Shown piece by piece: positions 51,271 to 60,851 of a stretch of 64,000 nucleotides of DNA. Source of the DNA: DASQPR01 sp963797675 (GTDB taxonomy: Bacteria; Actinomycetota; Actinomycetes; Mycobacteriales; Micromonosporaceae). Position numbers and translations under genes: made by a program. Position 1 is the stretch's first letter. Each line of letters starts with the position of its first letter. Where the stretch lies: assembly GCA_963797675.1 (NCBI GenBank), contig CAWCQQ010000014.1, forward strand, positions 186,001-250,000, read 5' to 3'. Below the pieces are notes generated by a model. That model saw only the letters and a program-made list of their open reading frames with translations. It ran no database searches and was not told the DNA's origin.

Positions 51271-52469
51271 GCGGGGCCGGCTAGCGAGTCGGTGGGGGAC
51301 TGGCGCGCCGCGCGGATGGCCGGATACGTGCCGGCCAGGGCGCCGATCAGGATCGCACTGAGCGCCGCGCCGCAGGCGGCCCACGCGGGGACGACCGTCG
51401 GCCAGCCGCGGCTCGACGCGTACCCGGCGGTCAGGGCGGTGCCTAGCAGCGTTCCGCCGACGCCGCCGAGCCCGGACAGGAACAGCGACTCGGTGAGGAA
51501 CTGCAGCCTGATCTGGCCCCGGGTGGCGCCCAGTGATCGGCGCAAGCCGATTTCGCCACGGCGTTCGATCACGGAGATGACCATCGTATTGGCCACGCCC
51601 ACGCCACCGACCGCGAGCGCGATGCCGCCGAGGCCAAGCAGGAGCGAGGTCAACGTGGCGTCGGTGGCCTGCTGCGCGGTGAGCGCGTCCGACGGCCGGG
51701 ATACCAGAACCTGCTCGGGGTGCTGCGGATTCGCTGTCGCGGCGAGCACCGAGCGGACGTCGGCGACGGCGTCGGGCCTGGTCCGCGTGTAGATCGTCGT
51801 CGGGTGCCCGTCGTAGTGCAGGTAGGTCACGGCGGCCGCCCAACCGACCAGCGCCGCGACATCGAGCTCCGGCGCCAGCGGCAATGGCTGGAGGATCCCT
51901 CCGACGGTGAACCACTGGTTGCCCAGCCATACCGGTGCCTGCGGCAGCGCGGTGCGGAGCCCCAGCCGGGCGGCGGCGGTCGCACCGAGCACCACGACCG
52001 GGTAGGTCGCCGTCGCCGCGTTCAGCCACGCGCCGTCGCTCACGCGGATGTCGAGCGTGGCGGCCAGATCGGTGCGCGCGGCGTAGACGCCGATGCTGCC
52101 GGTCTCACCGACCGGAACTCGGTCGTTGCGGTAGACATGCGCGGACGGTACGTAGCCGACCGCGGTCACGGACTCGACCGGCCCTATTCGGCCGACCATC
52201 GCGACCGAGGCATCGGGCAGCGTTGCGTCGGCGCCGAGCAGCGACTGTCCGGGCGAGACGGTCAGCAGATTCGTCCCGAGCCGCTCCAGCGTGCGATGCA
52301 GATCTTCGCGGCTGGAATCCGAGACGCCGACGACCGCAACCATCGCCGCAATGCCGATCGTGATGCCGAGTGCCGACAGGACGACGCGCAGCGGCCGGGA
52401 ACGCAGGCCGCCGACGCCGGCGCGGGCCACGTCACCGGCCGACATCCGGGCCGGTCGAGGCGGCGTCAC
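51267..52469 (-). CDS. MacB/FtsX-type ABC transporter permease
   Basis: This 400-residue permease has one N-terminal helix (RVVLSALGITIGIAAMVAVV), a large extracytoplasmic MacB_PCD domain (residues ~50-270) and three C-terminal helices of the FtsX fold with the conserved VANTMVISVIERRGEIGLRR, SLGATRGQIRLQFLTES and GTYPAIRAARQSPTDSL. It works by mechanotransmission with the ATPase encoded just upstream (ATGA overlap, 52466-52469). Last gene of the lipoprotein-adaptor-ATPase-permease operon. It probably exports a toxic compound or antimicrobial peptide. Confidence 0.93.
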   Translation of the reverse strand: MTPPRPARMSAGDVARAGVGGLRSRPLRVVLSALGITIGIAAMVAVVGVSDSSREDLHRTLERLGTNLLTVSPGQSLLGADATLPDASVAMVGRIGPVESVTAVGYVPSAHVYRNDRVPVGETGSIGVYAARTDLAATLDIRVSDGAWLNAATATYPVVVLGATAAARLGLRTALPQAPVWLGNQWFTVGGILQPLPLAPELDVAALVGWAAAVTYLHYDGHPTTIYTRTRPDAVADVRSVLAATANPQHPEQVLVSRPSDALTAQQATDATLTSLLLGLGGIALAVGGVGVANTMVISVIERRGEIGLRRSLGATRGQIRLQFLTESLFLSGLGGVGGTLLGTALTAGYASSRGWPTVVPAWAACGAALSAILIGALAGTYPAIRAARQSPTDSLAGPA

Positions 52470-53146
52470 GCCGGAGTCCGACCCGGATCGCGGGTGACCA
52501 GCCGACCGTCACGAAGGCTGATCCGTCGGGGGAGCGCTGCCGCGATCGTCGGGTCATGGGTGATCACGATGACGGTCGTGCCCTCGTGGTTGAGCGATCG
52601 GAGCAGGTCGAGTACGGCGGCGCCGGTCGCGGTGTCCAGATTTCCGGTCGGTTCGTCGGCGAGGATGAGCGGCTTGCCGCCGAGCACTGCGCGAGCGATC
52701 GCGACCCGTTGCCGTTCGCCGCCGGAGAGCCGGTGCGGTTCGTGGTGCCGGCGATGCGCGAGCCCGACGCGGTCGAGTGCCGCCTCCGCCAGCCGCAACC
52801 GTTCCCGTCGCGGTACGCCGGCGTAGAGCAGGCCGTCGGCGACATTGTCGATCGCCGTCACGCCGCCGGCGAGGTGGAACTGTTGGAACACGAAGCCGAT
52901 GCGGGTGGCCCGGATCGCCGACACGGTACGGTCGCTCAGCGTGGCGAGGTCGTGCCCGTCGATGCGTACGCTGCCGGTGGTCGGGCGGTCGAGCGCGCCG
53001 ATCAGATGCAGCATCGTCGACTTGCCGGAGCCGGACGGGCCGACCACCGCGACCATCTCGCCGCGCTCGATGCCGATCGTGACGTCGTGCAGCGCCTCCG
53101 TTCCGCCCGGATAGGACTTGCCGACTCGATCCAGCGCCACGATCAT
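52466..53146 (-). CDS. MacB-like ABC transporter ATP-binding protein
   Basis: This 226-residue ATPase has Walker A (GPSGSGKST), the Q-loop in GFVFQQFHLAGG, the signature LSGGERQRVAIARA, Walker B (LILADEPTGNLD) and the H-loop VIVITHDP. The LolD/MacB subgroup is indicated by LSGGERQRVAIARAV and the PTGNLD form. ATG 53146 overlaps the adaptor stop (ATGA). It powers the permease at 51267-52469. Confidence 0.95.
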   Translation of the reverse strand: MIVALDRVGKSYPGGTEALHDVTIGIERGEMVAVVGPSGSGKSTMLHLIGALDRPTTGSVRIDGHDLATLSDRTVSAIRATRIGFVFQQFHLAGGVTAIDNVADGLLYAGVPRRERLRLAEAALDRVGLAHRRHHEPHRLSGGERQRVAIARAVLGGKPLILADEPTGNLDTATGAAVLDLLRSLNHEGTTVIVITHDPTIAAALPRRISLRDGRLVTRDPGRTPA

Positions 53147-54219
53147 CCCGGGACCACCACCATCATGCCTTCGGTGATCGCGCCACCGACGATCTCGACC
53201 AGGCCGTTCGCGAACAGTCCGACCGCAACGGCAACGATCCGGCTCCGGCCGCGGTCGAGCACCTCGACGCCGAAGCCGCCCTCGCGCAGCGCGAGCAGCG
53301 CCTCGACCGGTACGCACAACGCCCGATCGTGACGCTGGCCGATCAACCGGATGGCGGCCGGCTCGCCGTCGATCCCGTCCACGGCGGCCGGATCGGACAG
53401 ATCGATGACCAGCGGTACGGTCGCCTCGCTCGGATTGCCCGGCTGATCGCCGACGTTCGGCTCGGTCGCGACGGTGCCGATGCTCGCCACCGTCCCCGGT
53501 ACGCCGGATCCGCCGTCGAATGCGACCGTGACGCTGGCATGCAGGGTCACGAGCGCCGCCACATCCACCGGAAGGTCCGCGGTCACGAGTTTCTCGGTGT
53601 CGGTGACTGTGAGCACCGTGCCGTCCGCGGCGGCGCCGATCTCGACCGCGCGCGTCGCGACCCGTACCGCACCGGCTTCCATGATTGCCTGTGCGGGCGC
53701 AACGGCGCCGGTGAGCGGCGTGCCGAGATGTGCCTGCCAGCGCCGTACCGCGGCTGCGGTAGCGCTGGTGAAGGTCGCGTCGACGGTGAAACCGTGGTAG
53801 CCCAGCGCCGCCAGGTTCGTCTCCAGTTCGCGTACGTCGTCACCGGTGACACCGGTCCGCAACGGCCGGTAGAGCGGAAGCGTGCCGTAAAGCAGGACGA
53901 CCGGTAGGTTATCGACCGAGAAGAGAGCCCGGCCACGCGTGATCGTGGCACCGACGCCCGGTAATGCAGTGATCGTGCCGCCCACTCCCCGAGCGTCGAT
54001 GTCGCGACGCGGTCCATATCCGAGCGTGCCGGCCAGGTTGACGTATTCGACCAGGTCGCTGCGCGTCACAGCGGCCGTGGCCGGTGCCGGGGCGGCCGGC
54101 GCCGCGGTGCCGTCACGGCCACCGATGCCGACCGCCGCCGCTGCCACCACGCTGCAGGTGACGGCGCCGACGCCGATCAGTACGGTCCATCCTCGACGTC
54201 GGCGGGTCCGCTCAGCCAC
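53143..54219 (-). CDS. HlyD/MacA-like efflux adaptor with peptidoglycan-binding domain
   Basis: This 358-residue membrane-anchored protein has a basic N-terminus, a TM helix (VLIGVGAVTCSVVAAAAVGI), a barrel-sandwich portion split around an inserted PG_binding_1 domain (DDVRELETNLAALGYHGF, AAVRRWQAHLGTPLTG), and a MacA-like beta-barrel C-terminus (EGGFGVEVLDRG, VGLFANGLVEIVGG). In Gram-positive actinomycetes such adaptors link the ABC pump to the cell wall. It overlaps both neighbours (8 bp with the lipoprotein gene, 4 bp with the ATPase gene). Confidence 0.88.
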   Translation of the reverse strand: MAERTRRRRGWTVLIGVGAVTCSVVAAAAVGIGGRDGTAAPAAPAPATAAVTRSDLVEYVNLAGTLGYGPRRDIDARGVGGTITALPGVGATITRGRALFSVDNLPVVLLYGTLPLYRPLRTGVTGDDVRELETNLAALGYHGFTVDATFTSATAAAVRRWQAHLGTPLTGAVAPAQAIMEAGAVRVATRAVEIGAAADGTVLTVTDTEKLVTADLPVDVAALVTLHASVTVAFDGGSGVPGTVASIGTVATEPNVGDQPGNPSEATVPLVIDLSDPAAVDGIDGEPAAIRLIGQRHDRALCVPVEALLALREGGFGVEVLDRGRSRIVAVAVGLFANGLVEIVGGAITEGMMVVVPG

Positions 54220-54706
54220 CGGGTGCCGTCGCCGGTGCGAGTGCCTGGCAAGCCGTCAGCGCCGTCTTCACGATCGGATCGGCCGGATCGTAGTTCGATT
54301 TCGTCAGGCCGTCGAAGAATCCGGTCTGCGGATCCGGATCGGGGAACGCGGTGATGCCGTGATCCCGCATGCATTGCGCGTACCTGCGGAGCCGGGTCAA
54401 CGCGTCGGCGGTCGGGGGCTGGGGTGCTGACCCGGCACCGGCGAGCGCGATACAGGCCCGGATGGCGGTCGCGGCCTGGTCCGCAGGGTCGCCGGGATCG
54501 AGGCGTACGCCCGCCTGCCCCGGTGTCGGATCGGTCACGTGCAGGCCGTGCCGCCGAAGGCACTGCGCGTACTGCTGGAGACGGGTATCCGGGTCGGTTG
54601 CTGCGCTCGACCGCGCGCCGGCGGTGGCGACCTGCGGTTCGGCCGGACGGGAGCAGCCTCCGACCAGCATCAGTGTGGCGCAGAGTCCGATCAGTGTTCG
54701 TCGCAT
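54212..54706 (-). CDS. Lipoprotein, first gene of the ABC exporter operon
   Basis: This 164-residue protein has a lipoprotein signal (LIGLCATLMLVGGC, lipobox VGGC). Two similar segments follow, each with a conserved Y-A-Q-C-x-R-x-H-G motif (QQYAQCLRRHGLHVTDP and RRYAQCMRDHGITAFPDP), an internal duplication of a motif common in actinomycete secreted proteins of unknown function. It is anchored outside the membrane, where it may bind the transported compound. It overlaps the adaptor gene and is divergent from the response regulator gene. Confidence 0.82.
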   Translation of the reverse strand: MRRTLIGLCATLMLVGGCSRPAEPQVATAGARSSAATDPDTRLQQYAQCLRRHGLHVTDPTPGQAGVRLDPGDPADQAATAIRACIALAGAGSAPQPPTADALTRLRRYAQCMRDHGITAFPDPDPQTGFFDGLTKSNYDPADPIVKTALTACQALAPATAPGG

Positions 54707-54793
54707 GACCACAGTGAATCGACGACCGGATAAGGGCAGCGTTAGCGATTCGCGCTTATGCGGTTCTTACCGGCCGATGTCTAGCCTGGTGGG

Positions 54794-55450
54794 ATGCGGA
54801 TCCTGGTGGTCGACGACGAGACGGTCCTGGCCGATGCGATTGCCGACGGTCTGCGCCGGGCGTCGTACGCGGTCGACATCGCGTACGACGGGGCGGGCGC
54901 GCTGGAACGGTTGTCCGTCAACGCGTACGACGTGTTGGTCCTGGATCGCGACCTGCCCGGAATCTCCGGCGACCAGGTCTGCCGCACGGTCGTGGCCAGC
55001 GGTGCTCCGGTCCGGATCCTGATGGTCACCGCCGCCGGGGATCTGGCCGACCGGGTCTACGGTCTCGATCTGGGCGCCGATGACTACCTGGCGAAGCCGT
55101 TCGCGTTCGCCGAATTGCTGGCCCGGGTGCGAGCGCTGGCCCGGCGCGTACGGCCGGCCGGCCGACCCACGCTCAGCCGGGCCGGTATTACGTTGGATCC
55201 GGCGCGGCGGGACGTCGCCCGCGACGGCAATCCGATCGCGCTGTCCCGCCGCGAATTCGCGGTGCTGGAGGAGCTGCTGCGAGCCGACGGCGCTGCGGTC
55301 ACCAGCGAGGAACTCCTGGAAAAGGTGTGGGACGAGCACATCGACCCGTTCACGAACGTGCTGCGGGTGACCGTGATGTCGCTGCGACGCAAGCTCGGGG
55401 AGCCGACGCTGGTGGCGACGGTCACCGGTGTCGGGTATCAGATCCGATGA
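54794..55450 (+). CDS. OmpR-family response regulator
   Basis: This 218-residue protein has a receiver domain with the acidic pair (VDDE), phosphoacceptor Asp in DVLVLDRDLPG, Thr in VTAAG and Lys in LAKPF, and a Trans_reg_C winged helix (IALSRREFAVLEELLRADGA, VLRVTVMSLRRKLG, VTGVGYQIR). It is divergent from the exporter operon with 87 bp between starts, and couples to the kinase gene by an ATGA overlap. It is likely to control the exporter. Confidence 0.95.
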   Translation: MRILVVDDETVLADAIADGLRRASYAVDIAYDGAGALERLSVNAYDVLVLDRDLPGISGDQVCRTVVASGAPVRILMVTAAGDLADRVYGLDLGADDYLAKPFAFAELLARVRALARRVRPAGRPTLSRAGITLDPARRDVARDGNPIALSRREFAVLEELLRADGAAVTSEELLEKVWDEHIDPFTNVLRVTVMSLRRKLGEPTLVATVTGVGYQIR

Positions 55451-56625
55451 CGAGACTCACGCTGCGGGCGCGGCTGACCGTGGTCTATGGCGTCACATTC
55501 GTCCTCTGCGGTGCGGTCCTGCTCGCGGTGGCGTACGTGCTGACCGGGCACGCGCTGGAGCACGTCGTGCCGTCGACGGCGAAGGTCGTTGCGGAGGCAC
55601 CGCCGCGCTCGGATGGCTCGGTCGCGCTGTCGGACGGCCGGATCATCTCCGCCGACGAGTACCGGCGGGAGCTGGCGAACGACGAGGCCCGCCGTGAAGC
55701 CGGCGCGACCGCGTACCGCCGTAGCGTGCTGCATGCCGTACTGGCTGACGGTTCGCTGGCTCTTGCCGCGGTTACGCCGGTCGCGCTCGTGCTCTGCTGG
55801 ATCACCGCGGGCCGAGCGCTGCGGCCGCTGCGGCGGATGACCCGCACGGTGCGGCGGATCGCCGCGACCCCCGCCGCCATCGGACTGTCCACCCGCATCG
55901 AGATCAGCGGGCCGCACGACGAGGTACGCGAACTGGCAGATGCGTTCGACACGATGCTCGCGAGGCTGGATGCGTCGTTCGCCGCGCAGCATCGGTTCGT
56001 CGCGAACGCGGCACACGAGCTGCGCACGCCGCTGGCGATCGACCGTACCGTCCTGGAGGTGTCGCTGGACGGCCCCGATCCCGATGTCGCCGGCGTCCGG
56101 CAGCTGCTGCTCGCCACGAACCGCCGACAGGCGCGGATGATCGACGGCCTGCTTGCGCTCGCCCGCGCCGAGCAGGCGTCGCTGCCGCGCGAGCCGGTCG
56201 ACCTAGCCGCGCTGATCCGGGCCGAGGTGGCCGTGACCGGTGCCACGGGTATCACGGTCGAGACGGCGCTCGAGTCCGCGGTCGTTGCCGGCGAACGTAC
56301 GCTGCTCGCGCTGCTGGCCCGCAACCTGCTCGGCAACGCGCTGCGCTACAACGTGCCGGACGGCTGGGTACGCGTCGACCTGGTACGCCACGGGGAGCGT
56401 GTCCGGTTGACCGTTGCGAACAGCGGTCCGACGGTGGCGGATGCCGATGTCGCGCTGCTGTTCGTGCCGTTCCGCCGTGGCGGCGCCGAGCGGACACGCT
56501 CCGACGGCGGGTCTGGCCTGGGCCTGTCGATCGTGCGCGCGGTGACGCAAGCACACGGTGGCGAGGTCTCCGCGACAGCACCGCCTGGTGGCGGTCTGGT
56601 CGTGCAGGTCTGCCTTCCGGCCTAG
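55447..56625 (+). CDS. Sensor histidine kinase
   Basis: This 392-residue kinase has two TM helices (residues ~10-32 and ~108-128) around an extracytoplasmic loop of ~75 residues, a HAMP domain, the H-box VANAAHELRTPLA, the N-box NLLGNALRYNVPDG, and the G-boxes SGLGLSIV. It phosphorylates the adjacent response regulator. Its stop overlaps the convergent lysX stop. The short sensor loop and the partner ABC pump suggest detection of cell-wall stress or antimicrobial peptides (inference). Confidence 0.95.
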   Translation: MTRLTLRARLTVVYGVTFVLCGAVLLAVAYVLTGHALEHVVPSTAKVVAEAPPRSDGSVALSDGRIISADEYRRELANDEARREAGATAYRRSVLHAVLADGSLALAAVTPVALVLCWITAGRALRPLRRMTRTVRRIAATPAAIGLSTRIEISGPHDEVRELADAFDTMLARLDASFAAQHRFVANAAHELRTPLAIDRTVLEVSLDGPDPDVAGVRQLLLATNRRQARMIDGLLALARAEQASLPREPVDLAALIRAEVAVTGATGITVETALESAVVAGERTLLALLARNLLGNALRYNVPDGWVRVDLVRHGERVRLTVANSGPTVADADVALLFVPFRRGGAERTRSDGGSGLGLSIVRAVTQAHGGEVSATAPPGGGLVVQVCLPA

Positions 56626-59600
56626 GCCGAGACACCCGGGCGGACCATCGGGAACGGCAGCGTCTCGCGGATCGTGTGGCCGGTCAGCAGCATGACCAGT
56701 CGATCGACGCCGATCCCAAGCCCGCCGGTCGGCGGCATCGCGTACTCCAGCGCCGTCAGGAATTCCTCGTCCAGCTCCATCGCCTCGGCATCTCCGCCGG
56801 CTGCCAGGAGCGACTGGGCGGTCAGGCGTTTACGCTGCTCGATCGGGTCGATCAGCTCGGAGTAGGCGGTGCCCAGCTCGGTACCGAAGGCGACCAGGTC
56901 CCACTTCTCCGCCAGACGCGGATCTGCCCGGTGCTCGCGGGTCAGCGGCGATTCGTCGGTGGGAAAGTCGAGGTAGAACGTCGGCGCCTGCGTCACGTGC
57001 TCGACCAGCCGCTCGTAGATCTCCATCAGCACGGCTCCGCGGCTCCACTTCGGATCCCACGGCACATCGGCGCGGTCCGCGAGCGTGTGCAGCTGCTCGA
57101 TCGTGGTATCCGCGGTGACCTCCTCGCCGAGCGCGTCCGACACCGAGCCGTTGATCGTCTTGATCGGCCAGGCGCCGCTCACGTCGATCTCGGTCAGCGT
57201 GCCGTCGGGGCCGGGCCATCGGACCAGCATGTCGCCGTTGGCGGCCATCGCCGCGCCCTGGATCAGCTCGCGGGTCAGGTCGAGCATCGTCATGTAGTCC
57301 GCGTAAGCCTGATAGGCCTCGAGCATCGTGAACTCGGGATTGTGCTTGAACGACACACCCTCGTTGCGGAACGTCCGGCCCAACTCGAACACGCTCTCCA
57401 CGCCGCCGATCGCGAGCCGCTTGAGATACAGCTCGGGTGCGATCCGAAGATAAAGATCCAGGTTGTACGCGTTGATGTGCGTACGGAACGGCCGGGCATT
57501 CGCGCCACCGTGGATCTGCTGCAGGATCGGCGTCTCGAGTTCGATGAAGCCGCGCTGCTGCAGCGAATGGCGCAGGCTGTGGATCGCGGCACTCCGCGCG
57601 CGCAACACGTCCCGGGACGCGGGACTCGTGATCAGGTCCAGGTACCGGCGGCGTACCTTCGCCTCCGGATCGGTCAGGCCACGGTACTTGTCCGGCAACG
57701 GCCGCAGGCACTTCGCGGTCAGCGTCCAGGAGGACGCGTCCACGGTCAGCTCGCCGGTCCTCGTGGTGATCACCTCGCCCACGATGCCGACGTGGTCGCC
57801 GATGTCGACGACGTCCGCGAAACGCTCCGCGCCGGCCGTCGGGTCGAGCATCACCTGCAGGTCACCGGTCCAGTCGCGCAGTACGGCGAACACCCGCGTG
57901 CCGTGGTCGCGGATCAACAGCACGCGCCCGGCGATCGCGACGTGCTGTCCGGTCCGGGTGTCCGCCGGCAGGTCCGGATGCGCGGCCGCGATCGCTCCGC
58001 AGGTGTCGGTGCGTGCGAACGTCACCGGGTACGGGTCCACGCCGGCTGCCCGGAGCGTGTCCACCTTGGCTCGGCGTACCCTCTCCTGTTCCGGCCGTTG
58101 ATCTTTCGCTGCGACGGCCGTGACCGGCTCGGGAGCGGACGCCTCGGCGGTGCTCTCCGCGCTCGGAGCGTGCAATACCGGCGCGGCGGCCGGCGCAGCG
58201 ACGATCGGTGCGGCCCTCGCCCACGGCGGCCACGTCACGAAGCCCTCCGCGATCGCCGACGCCATCCCGATTTTCGCGAGTTCGCGCCGCTCGCCGAAGC
58301 AGAGGAAGCGGGGCACCCATTCCGGCTGGTACTTGACGTTGGACCGGTACAGCGACTCAAGCTGCCACCAACGCGAGAAGAACAGCAGCGTCTTGCGCCA
58401 CGCTCGCAGGATCGGGCCGGCACCGATGCGCGCGCCCTCCTCGAACACCGATCGGAAGACCGCGAAATTGAGCGAGATCCGTTCCACCCCGAACCTCGGG
58501 CTCTCGCGCATCAGACCGGCGACCATCAGCTCCATCACACCGTTGTCGGCGTGCTGATCGCGGCGCATCAGGTCCAGGGACAGGCCGGTCGGGCCCCACG
58601 GCGACAGCGACAGGAGTGCCATCCGCTTGTGGTCGCCGTCGAACGCCTCGACCAGCACGCACTGGCCGTCGGTCGGGTCGCCCAGCCGGCCAAGCGCCAT
58701 CGAGAAGCCGCGCTCGCTGTCGGTGTCCCGCCAAGCGTTGGCGGCGTTCACCACGTCCGCCATCGCGTCCGGGCTGAGATCGTCGTGGCGGGTGACGACG
58801 ACCGAGTAACCGGCCCGTTCCAGCCGGTTGACGGCCTGCCGGACCGGCCGCATGTCGCGTCCCTCCACAGTGAACGATCGGACGTGCAGGATCGCCTCGT
58901 CGCCGAGTTCCATCGCTTTCAGGCCGGCCCGCTCGTACGCGATCGCGCCGTCCTCGCTCGCGCCCATCACGGCGGGTACCCACGCGTACTCCTCGGTGAT
59001 CTCGCGCCACGCCTCGATCGCGGGCGTCCACGCCTCGACATCGCCGATCGGATCGCCACTCGCCAGACACACGCCGTTGACCACCCGGTACGTGATCGCG
59101 GACTTGCCGCTCGGCGAGAACACGGCCGACTTGTCGCGCCGCGTCGCGAAGTAACCGAGCGAGTCGCGTTCGCCGTACTTGGCGAGCAGGCCGCGGATCC
59201 GGTTCTCGTCTTCGACCGGCAGGCGCGCCTCGGCCTGCTGTGATCCCATCAACGTCGCGAAGCCGACCAGCACCGCGATCGCGCCGAGCAGTCCGAGCAG
59301 CAGGTTCACCCAGCCGGCCGTACGCCCGTTCACCGCACCGCCGAAGCGGAGCGTGCCGCCGAAGACGCGCGAGGCGGCATAGGCGAGCCGCGATCCGAAC
59401 GAATCCGGGACGGTGCCCGGGAACGCATAGACCAGGCCGAGACCGATGACGGTTGCGGCGGCCAGCAGGCCGATCGTGACCACGATCGCCCGGCGAAGGC
59501 TCGCATGCCGCACCTTTGCGTAGAACTCCTTGCGCGCCCAGATGAGCGTGGCCAGTAGGACCAGGGTCACGATCGTCTCGATACCGACCCGGATCGAGGT

Positions 59601-59951
59601 CGCGGCGCGGTTGATCGGCTGGCCGCTGTCGGTGACCGGGTGCGACGTGAGTGCCAGGGCAACGACGACGACGACCGCGGCGAGCAGCTGAAGGCCGAGA
59701 AAGAACAGCAGGATGCGCCAGGCGACACGTTTGCGCCGGGCGACCGCGGCGGCCAGCAGGAACACCACCGCCGCGTACGCGAGGTTGCCGCCGGCCGGGA
59801 TGAAGACGCTGCCGATGGCGTCGCGTACCGGGCGGGCAGTTCGCCGGAATGCGCTGCTGATGGCTTCGATGAAGCAGAACAGGCCGATCAGGGTGAGGGC
59901 GATCGAGTAGAGCTGCGGTACGCGCCTGCTGAAGCTCTTCCCGGCCGCCAT
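56622..59951 (-). CDS. lysX: Bifunctional lysylphosphatidylglycerol synthase / lysyl-tRNA synthetase
   Basis: This 1109-residue protein has about six membrane helices (residues 10-240), an MprF-like DUF2156 domain (residues ~260-570; CLASGDPIGDVEAWTPAIEA), an OB-fold (GQHVAIAGRVLLIRDHGT) and a class II lysyl-tRNA synthetase catalytic core (FIELETPILQQIHGGANARP, FELGRTFRNEGVSFKHNPEF, GLGIGVDRLVMLLTG). The enzyme charges tRNA with lysine and moves it onto phosphatidylglycerol, reducing net negative charge and giving resistance to cationic peptides. ATG 59951 (MAAGKSFSRR) is preferred; the longer frame lacks support. Starts 55 bp from a divergent membrane gene. Confidence 0.95.
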   Translation of the reverse strand: MAAGKSFSRRVPQLYSIALTLIGLFCFIEAISSAFRRTARPVRDAIGSVFIPAGGNLAYAAVVFLLAAAVARRKRVAWRILLFFLGLQLLAAVVVVVALALTSHPVTDSGQPINRAATSIRVGIETIVTLVLLATLIWARKEFYAKVRHASLRRAIVVTIGLLAAATVIGLGLVYAFPGTVPDSFGSRLAYAASRVFGGTLRFGGAVNGRTAGWVNLLLGLLGAIAVLVGFATLMGSQQAEARLPVEDENRIRGLLAKYGERDSLGYFATRRDKSAVFSPSGKSAITYRVVNGVCLASGDPIGDVEAWTPAIEAWREITEEYAWVPAVMGASEDGAIAYERAGLKAMELGDEAILHVRSFTVEGRDMRPVRQAVNRLERAGYSVVVTRHDDLSPDAMADVVNAANAWRDTDSERGFSMALGRLGDPTDGQCVLVEAFDGDHKRMALLSLSPWGPTGLSLDLMRRDQHADNGVMELMVAGLMRESPRFGVERISLNFAVFRSVFEEGARIGAGPILRAWRKTLLFFSRWWQLESLYRSNVKYQPEWVPRFLCFGERRELAKIGMASAIAEGFVTWPPWARAAPIVAAPAAAPVLHAPSAESTAEASAPEPVTAVAAKDQRPEQERVRRAKVDTLRAAGVDPYPVTFARTDTCGAIAAAHPDLPADTRTGQHVAIAGRVLLIRDHGTRVFAVLRDWTGDLQVMLDPTAGAERFADVVDIGDHVGIVGEVITTRTGELTVDASSWTLTAKCLRPLPDKYRGLTDPEAKVRRRYLDLITSPASRDVLRARSAAIHSLRHSLQQRGFIELETPILQQIHGGANARPFRTHINAYNLDLYLRIAPELYLKRLAIGGVESVFELGRTFRNEGVSFKHNPEFTMLEAYQAYADYMTMLDLTRELIQGAAMAANGDMLVRWPGPDGTLTEIDVSGAWPIKTINGSVSDALGEEVTADTTIEQLHTLADRADVPWDPKWSRGAVLMEIYERLVEHVTQAPTFYLDFPTDESPLTREHRADPRLAEKWDLVAFGTELGTAYSELIDPIEQRKRLTAQSLLAAGGDAEAMELDEEFLTALEYAMPPTGGLGIGVDRLVMLLTGHTIRETLPFPMVRPGVSA

Positions 59952-60006
59952 GATCTGCACTTTAATGGGTAAGTTGAGGTTGATTCGCGGCTTTTCGTGT
60001 TGAGTA

Positions 60007-60762
60007 GTGCAGGTGGGCAACTGGTTTCACCGGACCATCGTCGAATCGGGACGCCTGCCGCTGTTCTGCGTTTTCGTGGGCGTCCTCGTGGCGTTCGGGT
60101 TCATCCGCTTCTCGGTACGGATGATCCGGGCGCAGGTGAGATGGTGGCCGGGCAACGTCACGCCGGGCGGGATGCACATCCATCACGTCGTGTTCGGCAC
60201 GATCCTGATGGTGATCGGCGGGACGGGCGGATTCGCGTTGCCGGACAACGTGCTCGTACCGCAGTGCATCACGGCCGGACTGTTCGGCATCGGTGTCGCG
60301 CTGGTACTCGACGAGTTCGCACTGATCCTGCACTTGGAGGACGTGTACTGGGCGGAGGCCGGCCGTACGTCGATCGATGCGATCTTCGTCGCGATCGCGG
60401 CGGTCGGACTGCTGCTGCTCGGAGCGCACCCGCTCGACGTGAATACCGAGTCGTCGGCGAGCATCCTGTCGACCGCGATCATCGCCGTGATCGATCTGTG
60501 CCTCGTGGCAATTTCGCTGCTCAAAGGCAAGATCTGGACCGGGCTGATCGGCCTGTTCGTACCAGTCCTGGTGATCTTCGGCGCGATTCGGGTCGGACGT
60601 CCGCACTCGCCGTGGGCCCGCTGGCGCTATCGCGACGGCAAGCGGCGCGGACCGGCCAAGATGGCCCGAGCCCAACGGCGTGAGCGGCGCTATCGAGAGC
60701 CCTTGATCCGCGCGAAGATCTGGCTCCAGGAGTCGTTGGCCGGTCGCCCAGACCGCCCGTAG
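60007..60762 (+). CDS. Hypothetical polytopic membrane protein
   Basis: This 251-residue protein starts at GTG 60007 or 60013. It has about six hydrophobic helices and a conserved segment TPGGMHIHHVVFGTILMVIG with three histidines (MHIHH), then ALVLDEFALILHLEDVYW with acidic residues. The histidine and acid clusters within the membrane could bind a metal or act in catalysis. A basic tail of about 50 residues follows. Related proteins are common in actinomycetes but without function. Divergent from lysX, with which it may be functionally linked. Confidence 0.8.
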   Translation: MQVGNWFHRTIVESGRLPLFCVFVGVLVAFGFIRFSVRMIRAQVRWWPGNVTPGGMHIHHVVFGTILMVIGGTGGFALPDNVLVPQCITAGLFGIGVALVLDEFALILHLEDVYWAEAGRTSIDAIFVAIAAVGLLLLGAHPLDVNTESSASILSTAIIAVIDLCLVAISLLKGKIWTGLIGLFVPVLVIFGAIRVGRPHSPWARWRYRDGKRRGPAKMARAQRRERRYREPLIRAKIWLQESLAGRPDRP

Positions 60763-60851
60763 ATGTGGTGGTTTCTGAGAATTAGGTAACAAGCGTGATA
60801 AATGTTTCATAAAGTGCACCTGGAGGTCCGTCCGACCGAAAGGGCGCTGCC

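Noticed and set aside
56676..59243. 855-residue plus-strand open frame
   Set aside because: Antisense shadow of lysX; no domain recognised, while lysX motifs on the minus strand are complete.
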